Position numbers and translations under genes: made by a program. The notes beneath the pieces are model-generated. The model saw nothing but the letters and a program-made list of their open reading frames with translations. It had not been told where the DNA came from and searched no databases. Source: JAHEJA01 sp965657215 (GTDB taxonomy: Bacteria; Pseudomonadota; Alphaproteobacteria; Rhodobacterales; Rhodobacteraceae). From it: DNA of 48,832 nt. This document shows positions 40,333 to 48,832 of this stretch, piece by piece (position 1 is the first letter of the stretch; each line of letters starts with the position of its first letter). The stretch spans positions 1-48,832 of the forward strand of contig CBFHNR010000019.1 in NCBI GenBank assembly GCA_965657215.1, read 5' to 3'.

Positions 40333-42154
40333 CTGAGGCCTCTGGCTGCTGTTGGATGAGTTTAAATTCAATGCGACGGTTCGTTTCACGACCCTCGGCT
40401 GTTCCGTTATCGGCGATTGGCTCGGCTTCGCCATACCCGTTTGCAACGAAGCTTGATGTCAAAATGCGTCGCCGTTGAAGCTCCATCAAGACGGCTTGAG
40501 CGCGGGATTGGCTCAGCTCTTTGTTCATGGCTTCCCCGCCTTGGCTATCGGTATGGCCCGCAATTTCCAAGGCGATATCGCCACAGGTTTCAAGCACAGC
40601 TGCGATATCGTCCAATAGATTTTGACCGTCGAGGTCCACGCGATCTGACCCCGGTTCGAAATTGATTTTTCGCTCGACCAATAGCTCAGAAATTTTCGCA
40701 ACGCATGTTTCTGGATCAAGTGAATTGTCCTCAACAACAGGGGGCGGCACGTATTCCAAGGAAATGTCCACGCTCTGCGATGTTGAAATTTTCTCAGCGA
40801 GCAATGAGGCAATATCCGCTTTCGCAGTATCAAGGCTTGTTTTGCCCGAGACGCTTATGGTGTCAGGAGACACGCTGATTGCGCCTTGTGTGAGTTGAGA
40901 CAAAGCCTCAAGCGCGGTTAACACACCGACGGACCACGACGTCGGCAAAGCAGGTTCAAGGGTTGTCGATGTGTGAACAGCGTCTCGACCAAAGCGCGCC
41001 TCAGCAAGGCTTTGTATCATCGTCGATGTGGTCTGATCCCGAACAGTGCCGCGCAGTTGAACCATGCCCTCTGGGCTAAGGGTTGCGACAAATTCCGATT
41101 CTGACGTATCGGTTTCGACCACAGGCTTGGTCAAAATTGCCGTGAGCTCATACCCAGGTGGCAAAGATTGCTTGAGCGCATCAACGGTTGTTTGGAAAAA
41201 ATCTGGATCGGTGGTTTCGTCGGCCACCAATTTGATTGAGGTATTGGCGAAGGTTATCGTTGCCTTTTCAAACTCTGACAGAGAGGCCAGCGCCGTTTTG
41301 GTGGCTTGCGGCCATGTCTGTGTTGGCATGCCCAATCCGACTTGACAGTTCTTTGATCCAGCAAGCCCCAATAAGTCTACGGATTTAACGATATCGGCTG
41401 ACATAGCCTCAGATGCGGCGGAACAGCTGTCGAATTTCAAGGTGTCACCCTCTTTGACAGCCCGCAGAGAATAGGGCGAAATAACAGGGCGTGGCGCTGT
41501 TAGGTCCAGCACCAAATCAATGCTTTCTGGTTTCTGGCGCAACAATTCGCGCTCTAACTGGCGCTTTTCGGTTGGTGTTTGAGCCAAGGCAGAAATTGTA
41601 ATTTCACCATCCGCGACTGAAATTTTTGCTTTTTCAAACTTCTCTAGGCTCTCCAACGCAAATCGCATGGATGTGGTCCATGTCGCAGGAGCGGGGTAAT
41701 CTGCACTATCTAAGAGATCTGTGAATTTTTGATCCCCTGCCATGACGTTCAATCGCGCGACGAGGTCGTCATAATCTTGGCCCGTGGGGATAATCCCAAT
41801 CGCAGAGAGACCGGCGTCATTGCGCAAAATATTGACTGAGAATTCAGGAATGTCGACTTTGGAATTTTCCAAGACTGTCATCTGGTCAATCACCCGTGCG
41901 GCATCAACCGTTCCGCCGGCCACTGTCAACGCTTGGAAGCGTTCCACTTCATCGGGGGCGTTCCCAATGACAAAAACCTGAAGCCCATCCGCGGCGACAT
42001 CCGCCCATTCCAACCCTTCGGCAGCAAGAGAGCGGCGCACTGCATCGGTTGAGGTTTCTTCGATGATGCGCGCCCCAAAGAAGGCAGTCACAATGGAAAG
42101 TCCGGCTGCTGCGATAAACGCGAGACCGACAAATATGAATGAAGAGATGCGCAT
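40325..42154 (-). CDS. OmpA-family protein with BON-like and threefold internal repeats
   Basis: A 609-residue envelope protein. ATG 42154 (MRISSFIFVGLAFIAAAGLS) gives a signal-anchor-like helix and is chosen over GTG 42217. A BON-like segment follows (DGLQVFVIGNAPDEVERFQAL, residues 57-77). A unit of about 65 residues then recurs three times, each opening with W: at 159, 281 and 407, followed by ALxxLxxF/L and a strand-rich part. Residues 490-600 are an OmpA peptidoglycan-binding domain (INFEPGSDRVD, AGHTDSQGG, LSQSRAQAV, GYGEAEPIADN). The protein probably links the inner membrane to the cell wall. Similar proteins occur in other roseobacters in my recollection; the role is not known. Confidence 0.88.
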   Translation of the reverse strand: MRISSFIFVGLAFIAAAGLSIVTAFFGARIIEETSTDAVRRSLAAEGLEWADVAADGLQVFVIGNAPDEVERFQALTVAGGTVDAARVIDQMTVLENSKVDIPEFSVNILRNDAGLSAIGIIPTGQDYDDLVARLNVMAGDQKFTDLLDSADYPAPATWTTSMRFALESLEKFEKAKISVADGEITISALAQTPTEKRQLERELLRQKPESIDLVLDLTAPRPVISPYSLRAVKEGDTLKFDSCSAASEAMSADIVKSVDLLGLAGSKNCQVGLGMPTQTWPQATKTALASLSEFEKATITFANTSIKLVADETTDPDFFQTTVDALKQSLPPGYELTAILTKPVVETDTSESEFVATLSPEGMVQLRGTVRDQTTSTMIQSLAEARFGRDAVHTSTTLEPALPTSWSVGVLTALEALSQLTQGAISVSPDTISVSGKTSLDTAKADIASLLAEKISTSQSVDISLEYVPPPVVEDNSLDPETCVAKISELLVERKINFEPGSDRVDLDGQNLLDDIAAVLETCGDIALEIAGHTDSQGGEAMNKELSQSRAQAVLMELQRRRILTSSFVANGYGEAEPIADNGTAEGRETNRRIEFKLIQQQPEASDE

Positions 42155-42213
42155 CCTAGTTCCAACTTTCCCAAAGTAGTGACTTGATACGCGAAAAACC
42201 CGTCTGAGATCAA

Positions 42214-43173
42214 TCACATGATGACGGCTAAGGCGAAAAACAGCACAGGCAACAAACCTGCGTCCCGATTGGATCTAAAAAGCATGACCAAGACCCCTCC
42301 GTCATCATAGTCGATCCGGGTCATTTGCCAGAGCATATGGGCCAAAAATGCCGGTGCTGCGCCAAGGGCTATCAAGAGGTGAAGCCCCGTCAGGCTAGGT
42401 GTCGCGAGATAAATCGCTATCGTCAACAAAACGGTGCTCAAGACAGCAAAGCTATAGAGCCACTGATGCGAGTTGGTTCCAAAGAGGCGTGCCGTCGATT
42501 TTATGCCGATTAAGGCGTCGTCTTCGGTGTCTTGATGCGCATAGATGGTGTCATAGAACAGTGTCCACACAATACCCGATAGATATAGAATGACCGCTGG
42601 CCAGCCTATTGATCCTGTGTGGGCGGTATAGGCAAGCAATGCGCCCCAATTAAACGCTATGCCAAGGAAGACTTGAGGCCACCATGTAAACCGTTTGGCA
42701 AAAGGGTAAACCAATACAGGCAAGAGCGATAGAACGCCCAAACCAATAGCAGCCCAGTTGAACGTGAGCAAAATGCCAAAGGCAATTAACGCTTGTAGGC
42801 CCATCCACGCAACGGCTTGCTTTACACTGACCTGTCCCGATGGGATTGGACGTGATTTGGTGCGCTCAACAGAGCCGTCAAAATCGCGATCTGTGATGTC
42901 ATTCCATGTGCATCCTGCACCGCGCATTAAAAAGGCACCTACACCACAGCTGAGGAATATCCAGAGATCGCTCCACCCCGCCGTATTGGTTTGCAATAGA
43001 CCAATCAAAAGCCCCCACCAGCACGGCAAAAGCAAGAGCCATGTGCCAATTGGACGGTCTGCGCGGGATAGGCGCAAATAGGGTCTTGTCCAAGCGGGAG
43101 CTTTGGTATCGACCCAATTCCCACGGACAGCGTCGGAAACTTGACCATTCGCATCTGGTAACTGCGTTTTCAT
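42214..43173 (-). CDS. ubiA: 4-Hydroxybenzoate polyprenyltransferase
   Basis: A 319-residue membrane prenyltransferase of ubiquinone biosynthesis. The first Asp-rich motif is NDITDRDFDG after GAGCTW, and the second is DTIYAHQDTEDD. About eight to nine hydrophobic helices are visible. PYLRLSRADRPIGTWLLLLP at the N-terminus is typical UbiA. It is divergent from rsmE with start codons only about 20 bases apart, so the two promoters must overlap or lie within the coding ends. Confidence 0.95.
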   Translation of the reverse strand: MKTQLPDANGQVSDAVRGNWVDTKAPAWTRPYLRLSRADRPIGTWLLLLPCWWGLLIGLLQTNTAGWSDLWIFLSCGVGAFLMRGAGCTWNDITDRDFDGSVERTKSRPIPSGQVSVKQAVAWMGLQALIAFGILLTFNWAAIGLGVLSLLPVLVYPFAKRFTWWPQVFLGIAFNWGALLAYTAHTGSIGWPAVILYLSGIVWTLFYDTIYAHQDTEDDALIGIKSTARLFGTNSHQWLYSFAVLSTVLLTIAIYLATPSLTGLHLLIALGAAPAFLAHMLWQMTRIDYDDGGVLVMLFRSNRDAGLLPVLFFALAVIM

Positions 43174-43179
43174 GGGCCT

Positions 43180-43914
43180 ATGTATACCTCTATGACAGCA
43201 AAGATTAGACTATATGTAGATCACCCACTTGGGGTTGCGCAATCCGTTCCACTGGATCGTGATCAAGCGCATTACTTATTTGGTGTGATGCGTCAAGCAG
43301 TGGGTGCAAAAATTGCCCTCTTTAATGGACGCGATGGGGAATGGATCGCAACGGTGTCTGAGGCGGGAAAACGCGGCGGCACTTTGATCTGTGATGCGCA
43401 AAGCAAACCCTTGCAAACGCCCCCTGATCTTTGGCTGATTTTTGCACCGATCAAAAAAGCGCGTACGGATTTCATTGTTGAAAAGGCTACGGAAATGGGC
43501 GCTGCGCGGATAATGCCCGTTCAAACAGAGTTCACCAATTCCGAACGCATTCGCCAAGATCGGCTTCAGGCGCATGCTGTTGAAGCATCGGAACAATGCG
43601 GGGGGACGTTTGTTCCGACGGTTGACGACTTGCAGAAACTGACGCGCCTTTTGGATCATTGGCCTCAAGAGCGTCAGCTGCTCTTTTGTGATGAGGCCAA
43701 AGTGGGCGACGCGTTGAGCCTTGCTGATTTATCTCAAGGGCCATGGGCCATTCTGATCGGTCCTGAGGGCGGGTTTTCAGATAAAGAACGGGCGCGGCTG
43801 CATGCACAGCCGTTTGCGCATCCAATCAGTCTGGGACCACGAATTCTCCGTGCAGACACCGCGGCAGTGGCGGCTTTGACGCTTTGGCAGGAACATAAAG
43901 GGGATTGGTCATGA
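43180..43914 (+). CDS. rsmE: 16S rRNA (uracil-1498-N3)-methyltransferase
   Basis: A 244-residue SPOUT-class methyltransferase. The N-terminal PUA-like domain has AHYLFGVMRQAVGAKIALFNG. The knotted catalytic domain has IVEKATEMGAARIMPVQTEFT, AILIGPEGGFSDKERAR and LGPRILRADTAAVAALTLWQ. The start may be ATG 43180 or ATG 43192 (MTAKIRLYVDHPLG); the second matches homologue N-termini better. Its stop overlaps the next gene by four bases (ATGA). Confidence 0.95.
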   Translation: MYTSMTAKIRLYVDHPLGVAQSVPLDRDQAHYLFGVMRQAVGAKIALFNGRDGEWIATVSEAGKRGGTLICDAQSKPLQTPPDLWLIFAPIKKARTDFIVEKATEMGAARIMPVQTEFTNSERIRQDRLQAHAVEASEQCGGTFVPTVDDLQKLTRLLDHWPQERQLLFCDEAKVGDALSLADLSQGPWAILIGPEGGFSDKERARLHAQPFAHPISLGPRILRADTAAVAALTLWQEHKGDWS

Positions 43915-44432
43915 TCCGTCCAGAAGCCAAAGAGCGTCTTTATCAATGGCGAGAGGCTGTTATGGGTCTTGGGCTCATCGCCCTTGGCCTCTATTGGGCG
44001 CTCAGCTTTTATGGGATTTTACAGTGGATCGGGTTCATTTTGATCCCCTGTGGGGCCACTTTGATTTACATCGGCGTCCAACGCGCGCGGTTTCGTCAAA
44101 ATGCCGATGGTCCTGGGATTGTTGCGGTCGTAGAGGGGCAAATATCCTATTTCGGACCTGACACTGGTGGCGTGATTGATATCGAGGACATCTCGCGTAT
44201 CTCGCTAAAATCTATCGCTGGTCAAAACGGCTGGTGGCTTGAACAAGCCGCGCAACCTAGTCTGTTCGTTCCCGTCAATGCACGCGGGGCAGAGGCGCTT
44301 TTTGATGTCTTTACGATGTTACCAAACCTAAATATTGATCATATGGTTCATAAACTGTCGCAGAAAGACATACACGAGATCTTGATTTGGCAGAAAGACA
44401 GTTACCTTGAGCCCAACAGATACTTACATTAA
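43911..44432 (+). CDS. Two-helix membrane protein of unknown function
   Basis: A 173-residue protein with two adjacent membrane helices (about residues 17-36 and 38-55) and a cytoplasmic domain of roughly 115 residues. The soluble part, GIVAVVEGQISYFGPDTGGVIDIEDISRISL, looks like a small beta-domain. The ATG at 43911 overlaps the rsmE stop, so it is translationally coupled, and it is chosen over a TTG six bases upstream. I do not recognise a named function. It precedes gshA on the same strand by 57 bases. Confidence 0.8.
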   Translation: MIRPEAKERLYQWREAVMGLGLIALGLYWALSFYGILQWIGFILIPCGATLIYIGVQRARFRQNADGPGIVAVVEGQISYFGPDTGGVIDIEDISRISLKSIAGQNGWWLEQAAQPSLFVPVNARGAEALFDVFTMLPNLNIDHMVHKLSQKDIHEILIWQKDSYLEPNRYLH

Positions 44433-44489
44433 GCAAGACACAAACAACCCTATGCCAAATGAGCGGCACACATTGATCGGAGTGAAATC

Positions 44490-45860
44490 ATGTCTATCCC
44501 ACAATCAGGCGGCGGTCCGATCGAACGCCATGAACAAATGGCGGAATATTTGGAATCAGGATGCAAACCAAAACAAGATTGGCGCATCGGAACTGAGCAT
44601 GAAAAATTCGGCTACTGCAAAGATACGTTAAGACCTCTGCCGTTTTCGGGCGAGCGGTCGATCGAAGCGGTCCTATCTGGGCTACGGGATCGTTTTGGCT
44701 GGGCTGAGGTCCGTGAGGCAGGCCAGCTTATCGGGTTGGAAAAAGATGGGGCGAATGTGTCCCTTGAACCGGGCGGAGCATTGGAATTATCTGGCGCGCC
44801 CGTTGAGAGCATTCACCAAACCTGTGACGAGGTGAATACGCACCTTCGTGAAGTTAAAGAGATTTCCGACGAAATCGGCGTCGGCTTTATCGGTCTGGGC
44901 GCGGCTCCGACGTGGTCGCATGAGGAAATGCCTCTCATGCCCAAGGGCCGTTACAAGCTGATGGATGCCTATATGGGCCAAGTTGGGACATCAGGTCGTT
45001 CTATGATGCGCCGCACCTGTACCGTTCAAGTGAATATCGATTTTGGATCAGAAGCGGACATGGTTCAAAAGCTTCGTGTTGCTTTGGCATTGCAGCCTGT
45101 CGCCACGGCCTTGTTTGCGAATTCCCCGTTTTTTGAGAACAAAGTGAACGATCACAAAAGCTGGCGTGCCCGTGTGTGGCGTCATATGGATGATGCACGC
45201 ACAGGCATGTTGCCGTTTGTTTTTGACGAAGGCTTTGGATTTGAGGCTTGGGTTGAATATGCCTTGGATGTTCCGATGTATTTCGTCTATCGCGACGGTA
45301 ATTATATCAACGCGCTGGGCCAATCGTTCCGCGATTTCCTAAAAGGCGACTTACCTGCCTTGCCGGGGGAAACCCCAACTCTAAGCGATTGGGCTGATCA
45401 CCTCACGACATGCTTCCCCGAAGCGCGGATCAAGAAATTCCTTGAAATGCGGGGCGCAGATGGTGGCCCATGGCGTCGCTTGTGCGCGTTGCCTGCGTTT
45501 TGGGTCGGATTGTGCTATGATCAGTCATCCCTGGATGCCGCATGGGATTTGGTAAAAGGCTGGGATGCTGAAACGAGAGAAGAGCTTCGTATTCAGGCCT
45601 CTCGCGATGGGCTTCAGGCCCAAGTCGGCAAAATCAACATGCATGATCTAGCAAAAGAAGTCGTCGCCATTTCCGAAGCGGGCCTCAAGGCGCGTGCAAT
45701 GCCGGGGGCTGGTGGAATGGTTCCTGATGAAACGCATTTCTTGAACGCCCTCAAGGACAGCTTGGAGACTGGCAAAACGCCTGCGGATGAATTGCTCGAT
45801 CGCTATCATGGTGACTGGAACGGCGACATCTCTCGCATCTTTGCGGATTATAGCTACTGA
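44490..45860 (+). CDS. gshA: Glutamate-cysteine ligase (alphaproteobacterial/plant type)
   Basis: A 456-residue ATP-dependent ligase that makes gamma-glutamylcysteine, the first step of glutathione synthesis. RIGTEHEKFGY near the N-terminus, VSLEPGGALELSGAPVESIH, MRRTCTVQVNIDF and MRGADGGPWRRLCALPAFWVGL are hallmarks of the GCS2-type enzyme shared by alphaproteobacteria and plants. GGAGTG stands before the ATG. The length matches the family. Confidence 0.95.
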   Translation: MSIPQSGGGPIERHEQMAEYLESGCKPKQDWRIGTEHEKFGYCKDTLRPLPFSGERSIEAVLSGLRDRFGWAEVREAGQLIGLEKDGANVSLEPGGALELSGAPVESIHQTCDEVNTHLREVKEISDEIGVGFIGLGAAPTWSHEEMPLMPKGRYKLMDAYMGQVGTSGRSMMRRTCTVQVNIDFGSEADMVQKLRVALALQPVATALFANSPFFENKVNDHKSWRARVWRHMDDARTGMLPFVFDEGFGFEAWVEYALDVPMYFVYRDGNYINALGQSFRDFLKGDLPALPGETPTLSDWADHLTTCFPEARIKKFLEMRGADGGPWRRLCALPAFWVGLCYDQSSLDAAWDLVKGWDAETREELRIQASRDGLQAQVGKINMHDLAKEVVAISEAGLKARAMPGAGGMVPDETHFLNALKDSLETGKTPADELLDRYHGDWNGDISRIFADYSY

Positions 45861-45884
45861 GGCGCAAATACCTATAATTTTACC

Positions 45885-45929
45885 TGTTAACAGTTTCAGT
45901 AAGATTTACCGCGTAGCGTGAACTTGGGT
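45885..45929 (+). promoter_or_regulatory. Candidate flagellar promoter before motB
   Basis: TGTTAA (45885-45890), CGCGTA (45910-45915) and ACTTGGGT (45922-45929) also occur in the same order before flgE. The distance from TGTTAA to ACTTGGGT is 37 bases here and 38 before flgE, which suggests shared control. The factor is not known; CtrA is a candidate in this order of bacteria. Confidence 0.4.
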
Positions 45930-45948
45930 GAAATTATAGGTGGTGACC

Positions 45949-46785
45949 ATGGCAACGGATAACTCCGTCAGGCCGATAATCATCAAACGTAAGAAAATTG
46001 TCCAAGCGGACGGCCACCATGGTGGCGCGTGGAAGGTGGCTTATGCCGACTTTGTCACCGCGATGATGGCGTTTTTTATGTTGATGTGGCTATTGAATGC
46101 GGCAAGCGAACAACAAAAAGCAGGGATTGCGAACTATTTCAGTCCGACATTAACCGTTAACCGAACCAGCGGCGGTGGCGCATCGTCCTTTGTCGGGGAT
46201 ACGGTGTTTAGTGAGGACGCATTAATGCATCAGGGAACGGGTGCATCGTCCTTTTATCCGACCGAAGCGACGGGTGCGCGTGGGGCGACGGGTCTCAAAG
46301 ATCAGGGTCAAGAGGACACCCCTCAAATGAAGGCGTTGCGCGATCTGGAGGATGCACTCAAGGCGCAAACAGGTGAGAGCGCGTTGGATGACCAGATTAA
46401 CAAACACGTCATTACGCGCCTAACGGACGAAGGTTTGGTGGTCGAAATCTTTGATCGCCCTCAACACCCGTTGTTTCGGAAAACTGCAGAGCCGACGGAG
46501 TTGCTTGTTGCTTTGGTTGATATGATTGCAGGGGCGTCACACGTTGTGACCAACACAATCGCGATCGAGGCGCATGTGGCTGCTGACCCTTTGGTTCGGA
46601 TACTCCCCAAAGCTTGGCCCCAATCTATTCGCCGCGCGGAAAAAGCCCGTGAATTTTTCTTGGATGCCGACCTTAGCAAAGAGCGTATTTCACGGATAAC
46701 GGGACATGGGGATCAAGACCCTGCTGTTGGCAATCACATGGCCATTCGAAACAACCGAATAGAGATCATTTTTCTGAGAGAGTGA
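45949..46785 (+). CDS. motB: Flagellar motor stator protein MotB
   Basis: A 278-residue stator subunit. A basic cytoplasmic tail is followed by one membrane helix (AYADFVTAMMAFFMLMWLLNA), which contains the proton-carrying Asp34. The C-terminal OmpA-like peptidoglycan-binding region includes AIEAHVAADPL, RRAEKAREFFLDADLSKERI and ITGHGDQDP. The ATG at 45949 has GGTGGTGA upstream. No motA is adjacent in the window. Upstream sequence shares elements with the flgE promoter region. Confidence 0.93.
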   Translation: MATDNSVRPIIIKRKKIVQADGHHGGAWKVAYADFVTAMMAFFMLMWLLNAASEQQKAGIANYFSPTLTVNRTSGGGASSFVGDTVFSEDALMHQGTGASSFYPTEATGARGATGLKDQGQEDTPQMKALRDLEDALKAQTGESALDDQINKHVITRLTDEGLVVEIFDRPQHPLFRKTAEPTELLVALVDMIAGASHVVTNTIAIEAHVAADPLVRILPKAWPQSIRRAEKAREFFLDADLSKERISRITGHGDQDPAVGNHMAIRNNRIEIIFLRE

Positions 46786-46805
46786 ATTCCATAGAATTTT
46801 ATCTA

Positions 46806-46860
46806 TTAGCAAGTTGTTAAGTCAGCGCGCGTAACTGTTGCGATCAAGAAGTACTTGGGT
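46806..46860 (+). promoter_or_regulatory. CtrA-like box and shared flagellar motif before flgE
   Basis: TTAG (46806-46809), seven bases, then TTAA (46817-46820) is one mismatch from the CtrA consensus TTAA-N7-TTAA. CGCGTA (46828-46833) and ACTTGGGT (46853-46860) follow as before motB. CtrA controls flagellar genes in many Rhodobacterales, so the site fits, but binding is not shown. Confidence 0.5.
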
Positions 46861-46881
46861 CCGCAACAGAAAGGCGTTCAA

Positions 46882-48183
46882 ATGACCATTTCCTCATCTC
46901 TTAATGCAAGTGTGGCGGGTTTGTCCGCGAATGCCAGCCGGTTGGCCACAATCTCGGACAACATCGCGAACTCCTCGACATATGGATACAGGCGCGTTGA
47001 AACTGATTTTCATTCGTTGGTCATTTCCGAAAGTGGTGGCACCTATTCCGCAGGTGGTGTGCGCACGACCAATAAACGCCTGATAGATCAAGGTGGATCG
47101 CTGATTTCTACAGGGAATGCTACGGACCTTGCTGTTCGTGGGCGCGGCATGTTGCCTGTTGCGCGGTCTTCTGATGTCGCATCAAAAGGCGAAGATTTAC
47201 AAATGATGCTTGCGACAACGGGATCCTTTCGCACAGATTCGAGCGGGTATTTAACGACTGAATCGGGACTGGTCCTATTGGGCTGGCCCGCGAAACCAGA
47301 TGGCACAATACCAAGCTTTCCACGTGATACCAGCGATGGACTGGAACCTATTCGAATCAATGTGAACCAATTCTCTGGTGAACCAACGACCAAGCTCGCG
47401 CTGGGCGTGAATTTACCTGCAACGTCAACGGATGAGGGGAGCAGTGGTGATTTCCAAGAATTGTCCGTGGAATATTACGATAACTTAGGGCGGTCGGAAA
47501 ATATTCGGTTTGAATTTGAACCCGTCATTCCAACTTCTGGCTCGTCCAATAGTTGGACACTTCGCATTCATGACTCCGCCTCCGATGGGGCAGTGGTTGG
47601 GGAATATGACCTAACCTTTGAGGATGATCGAACGTCGGGAGGCACCTTGCAATCCGTGTCTACGACCAGCGGGGGAACTTATAATCCGACCACGGGGACG
47701 CTTATCTTGCAAGTGGCTGGCGGGCCCATGGAAATCGAAATTGGCAAGCTCGGGGATAGCTCTGGTCTCACCCAGCTGTCCGATCGTTTTGCACCGGTCT
47801 CCATTCAAAAAGATGGCTCCGCAGTGGGCAATATGACCAGCGTTGAAGTGGACGAAGTTGGCAACGTCTACGCCACCTTCGATACAGGCATATCCCGCAG
47901 AATATATCAGGTTCCTTTGGTCGACTTGCCAAATCCGAACGGCATGGTGTCTCAGGACAAGCAAACCTATTTACCCTCACCAGAAAGCGGGAGCTATTTC
48001 CTTTGGGATGCGGGCGATGGCCCAACAGGTGACATTGTTTCCTATGCCTTAGAAGAATCCTCCACCGATGTCGCGGAGGAGCTCACCAAGATGATTCAAA
48101 CCCAACGCGCCTATTCATCAAATGCCAAGGTCATCCAAACCGTAGATGAGATGTTGCAAGAAACCACAAATATCATCCGCTGA
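46882..48183 (+). CDS. flgE: Flagellar hook protein FlgE
   Basis: A 433-residue axial protein that polymerises into the hook. The N-terminal rod-type motif is SLNASVAGLSANASRLATIS, then DNIANSSTYGYRRVETDF, and the C-terminal coil ELTKMIQTQRAYSSNAKVIQ, then TVDEMLQETTNIIR. The frame opens at 46855, but ATG 46882 has AAAGGCG at a fitting distance and gives the family start (MTISSSLNASV). FlgE is exported by the flagellar type III system without a cleaved signal. FlgK follows after 18 bases. Confidence 0.95.
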   Translation: MTISSSLNASVAGLSANASRLATISDNIANSSTYGYRRVETDFHSLVISESGGTYSAGGVRTTNKRLIDQGGSLISTGNATDLAVRGRGMLPVARSSDVASKGEDLQMMLATTGSFRTDSSGYLTTESGLVLLGWPAKPDGTIPSFPRDTSDGLEPIRINVNQFSGEPTTKLALGVNLPATSTDEGSSGDFQELSVEYYDNLGRSENIRFEFEPVIPTSGSSNSWTLRIHDSASDGAVVGEYDLTFEDDRTSGGTLQSVSTTSGGTYNPTTGTLILQVAGGPMEIEIGKLGDSSGLTQLSDRFAPVSIQKDGSAVGNMTSVEVDEVGNVYATFDTGISRRIYQVPLVDLPNPNGMVSQDKQTYLPSPESGSYFLWDAGDGPTGDIVSYALEESSTDVAEELTKMIQTQRAYSSNAKVIQTVDEMLQETTNIIR

Positions 48184-48201
48184 TAGGAAAGGTAGTCCAC
48201 T

Positions 48202-48762
48202 ATGTCACTTGGGTCATCCCTTCAAAACGCGCTGTCTGGCCTTAGGGTCGCGTCAAAGTCCGCGGAATTGATTTCGTCAAACGTCGCTAATGCGCTGACA
48301 CCGGGATATGCGCGGCGTGAATTGTCGGTATCGGCAAATACAGCGGTGTCAGGTGGTGTGAAAATCAATGCCGTCACGCGACACGAAAATCTGGCTGTCC
48401 TTGGCGAGGCGCGCGTCGCATCGGCAAGTGTTTCAGGACATTCGCTCAAGGCCAATTTCTTCGAAAACATGACAATGGTCTTCGGTGAGATCGGATCAGA
48501 GTCGTCCCTGTCGCAGGACGTGGCGCACCTCTCTTCTGCCTTACTCGTTGCTCAGTCGCAGCCCCAAGATGAAACACGACTTGCCTCCGTTGTGAATGCT
48601 GCCAGCGGATTGGTTAATCGCTTTCACGCGATTTCGGACAAAATTCAGGGTGAACGCCAAAACGCAGATCACTCCATTTCTCTGACTGTCGAGGGGTTGA
48701 ACCGCGACCTTAAACAATTGGAGCGCATCAGCCATAGTTTGCAACGCAGTCAAACTGTCTAA
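48202..48762 (+). pseudogene. flgK: Flagellar hook-associated protein FlgK, truncated reading frame
   Basis: The N-terminus is clear FlgK: SLGSSLQNALSGLRVASKSA, then ELISSNVANALTPGYARREL, followed by the helical region up to LNRDLKQLERISHSLQRSQ. The frame then stops at TAA 48760-48762 after 186 residues, while FlgK proteins of this group are usually around 480. No convincing continuation is seen in any frame of the remaining 70 bases, which contain further stops. The product would lack the middle and C-terminal D0 coil needed for hook-filament junctions. A sequencing frameshift, a real mutation or an insertion just downstream could each explain it. It follows flgE in the expected order. Confidence 0.55.
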
Positions 48763-48832
48763 CGTCATCGCCTTTGGGACAGATTTGTTGAATTGAGTTA
48801 GGAGGATTTCTGGTTCATCGTAACCTTCATGG

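Noticed and set aside
45887..45903. A CtrA box TTAA-N7-TTAA before motB
   Set aside because: The second half-site has the wrong spacing and sequence (GTAA after eight bases); only the shared motif set with flgE was kept.
1..48832. CRISPR arrays, insertion sequences, toxin-antitoxin or defence cassettes
   Set aside because: No regularly spaced repeats, transposase genes or recognisable defence proteins were found on either strand.

Overview
The window looks like a chromosomal segment from a marine alphaproteobacterium of the Rhodobacterales (Roseobacter group). This rests on gene content and order: a divergent glpR/glpD pair, TIGR01459 HAD hydrolase, DUF3726-like protein, rsmE-ubiA divergence, gshA of the alphaproteobacterial type, motB-flgE-flgK order, and roseobacter-style CCTCCGG...GAGTATTT...GATGAA intergenic motifs. 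The assignment is inference; no rRNA or marker search was possible.

Bases 1 to about 3220 are the right end of an integrated genomic island. They hold the C-terminal end of a secreted RTX calcium-binding protein with a dockerin-like EF-hand doublet, an 830-base stretch without a convincing gene, an AlpA-like excisionase overlapping a P4-type tyrosine integrase, and a 55-base 3' fragment of a tRNA-Lys(UUU) gene that marks the integration site. The segment is visibly more AT-rich than the rest.

Bases 3264-7712 are a tightly packed five-gene minus-strand operon: an M19 dipeptidase-like protein lacking several metal ligands, two proteins of unknown function, a GNAT acetyltransferase and an FAA-family hydrolase. 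It reads like a small-molecule catabolic module of unknown substrate. Bases 7808-11839 are the glycerol-3-phosphate locus (glpR, glpD, glpK) with candidate GlpR sites between glpR and glpD, followed by a convergent xylulokinase.

Bases 13368-24480 are mostly plus-strand housekeeping and metabolic genes: EamA exporter, orphan ModA, YggT, RecQ, YaaA, family II pyrophosphatase, HAD hydrolase, MaoC hydratase, then an overlapping ribF/YcgN/threonine aldolase run, and TrhO. Bases 24477-35513 are a minus-strand block: small membrane protein, HyuA-like hydantoinase/oxoprolinase, QueG, a glutathione transferase, MtgA, and the GOGAT pair gltB/gltD.

Bases 35736-39998 carry uppP, aroQ-matB and pgsA-moaD-moaE. 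Bases 40003-43173 (minus) carry a coiled-coil membrane protein, an OmpA-family protein with a threefold internal repeat, and ubiA. Bases 43192-45860 carry rsmE, a two-helix membrane protein and gshA. The window ends in a flagellar cluster: motB, flgE and a FlgK reading frame that stops after 186 residues, far short of the family. I saw no CRISPR array, rRNA, intact tRNA or insertion sequence.
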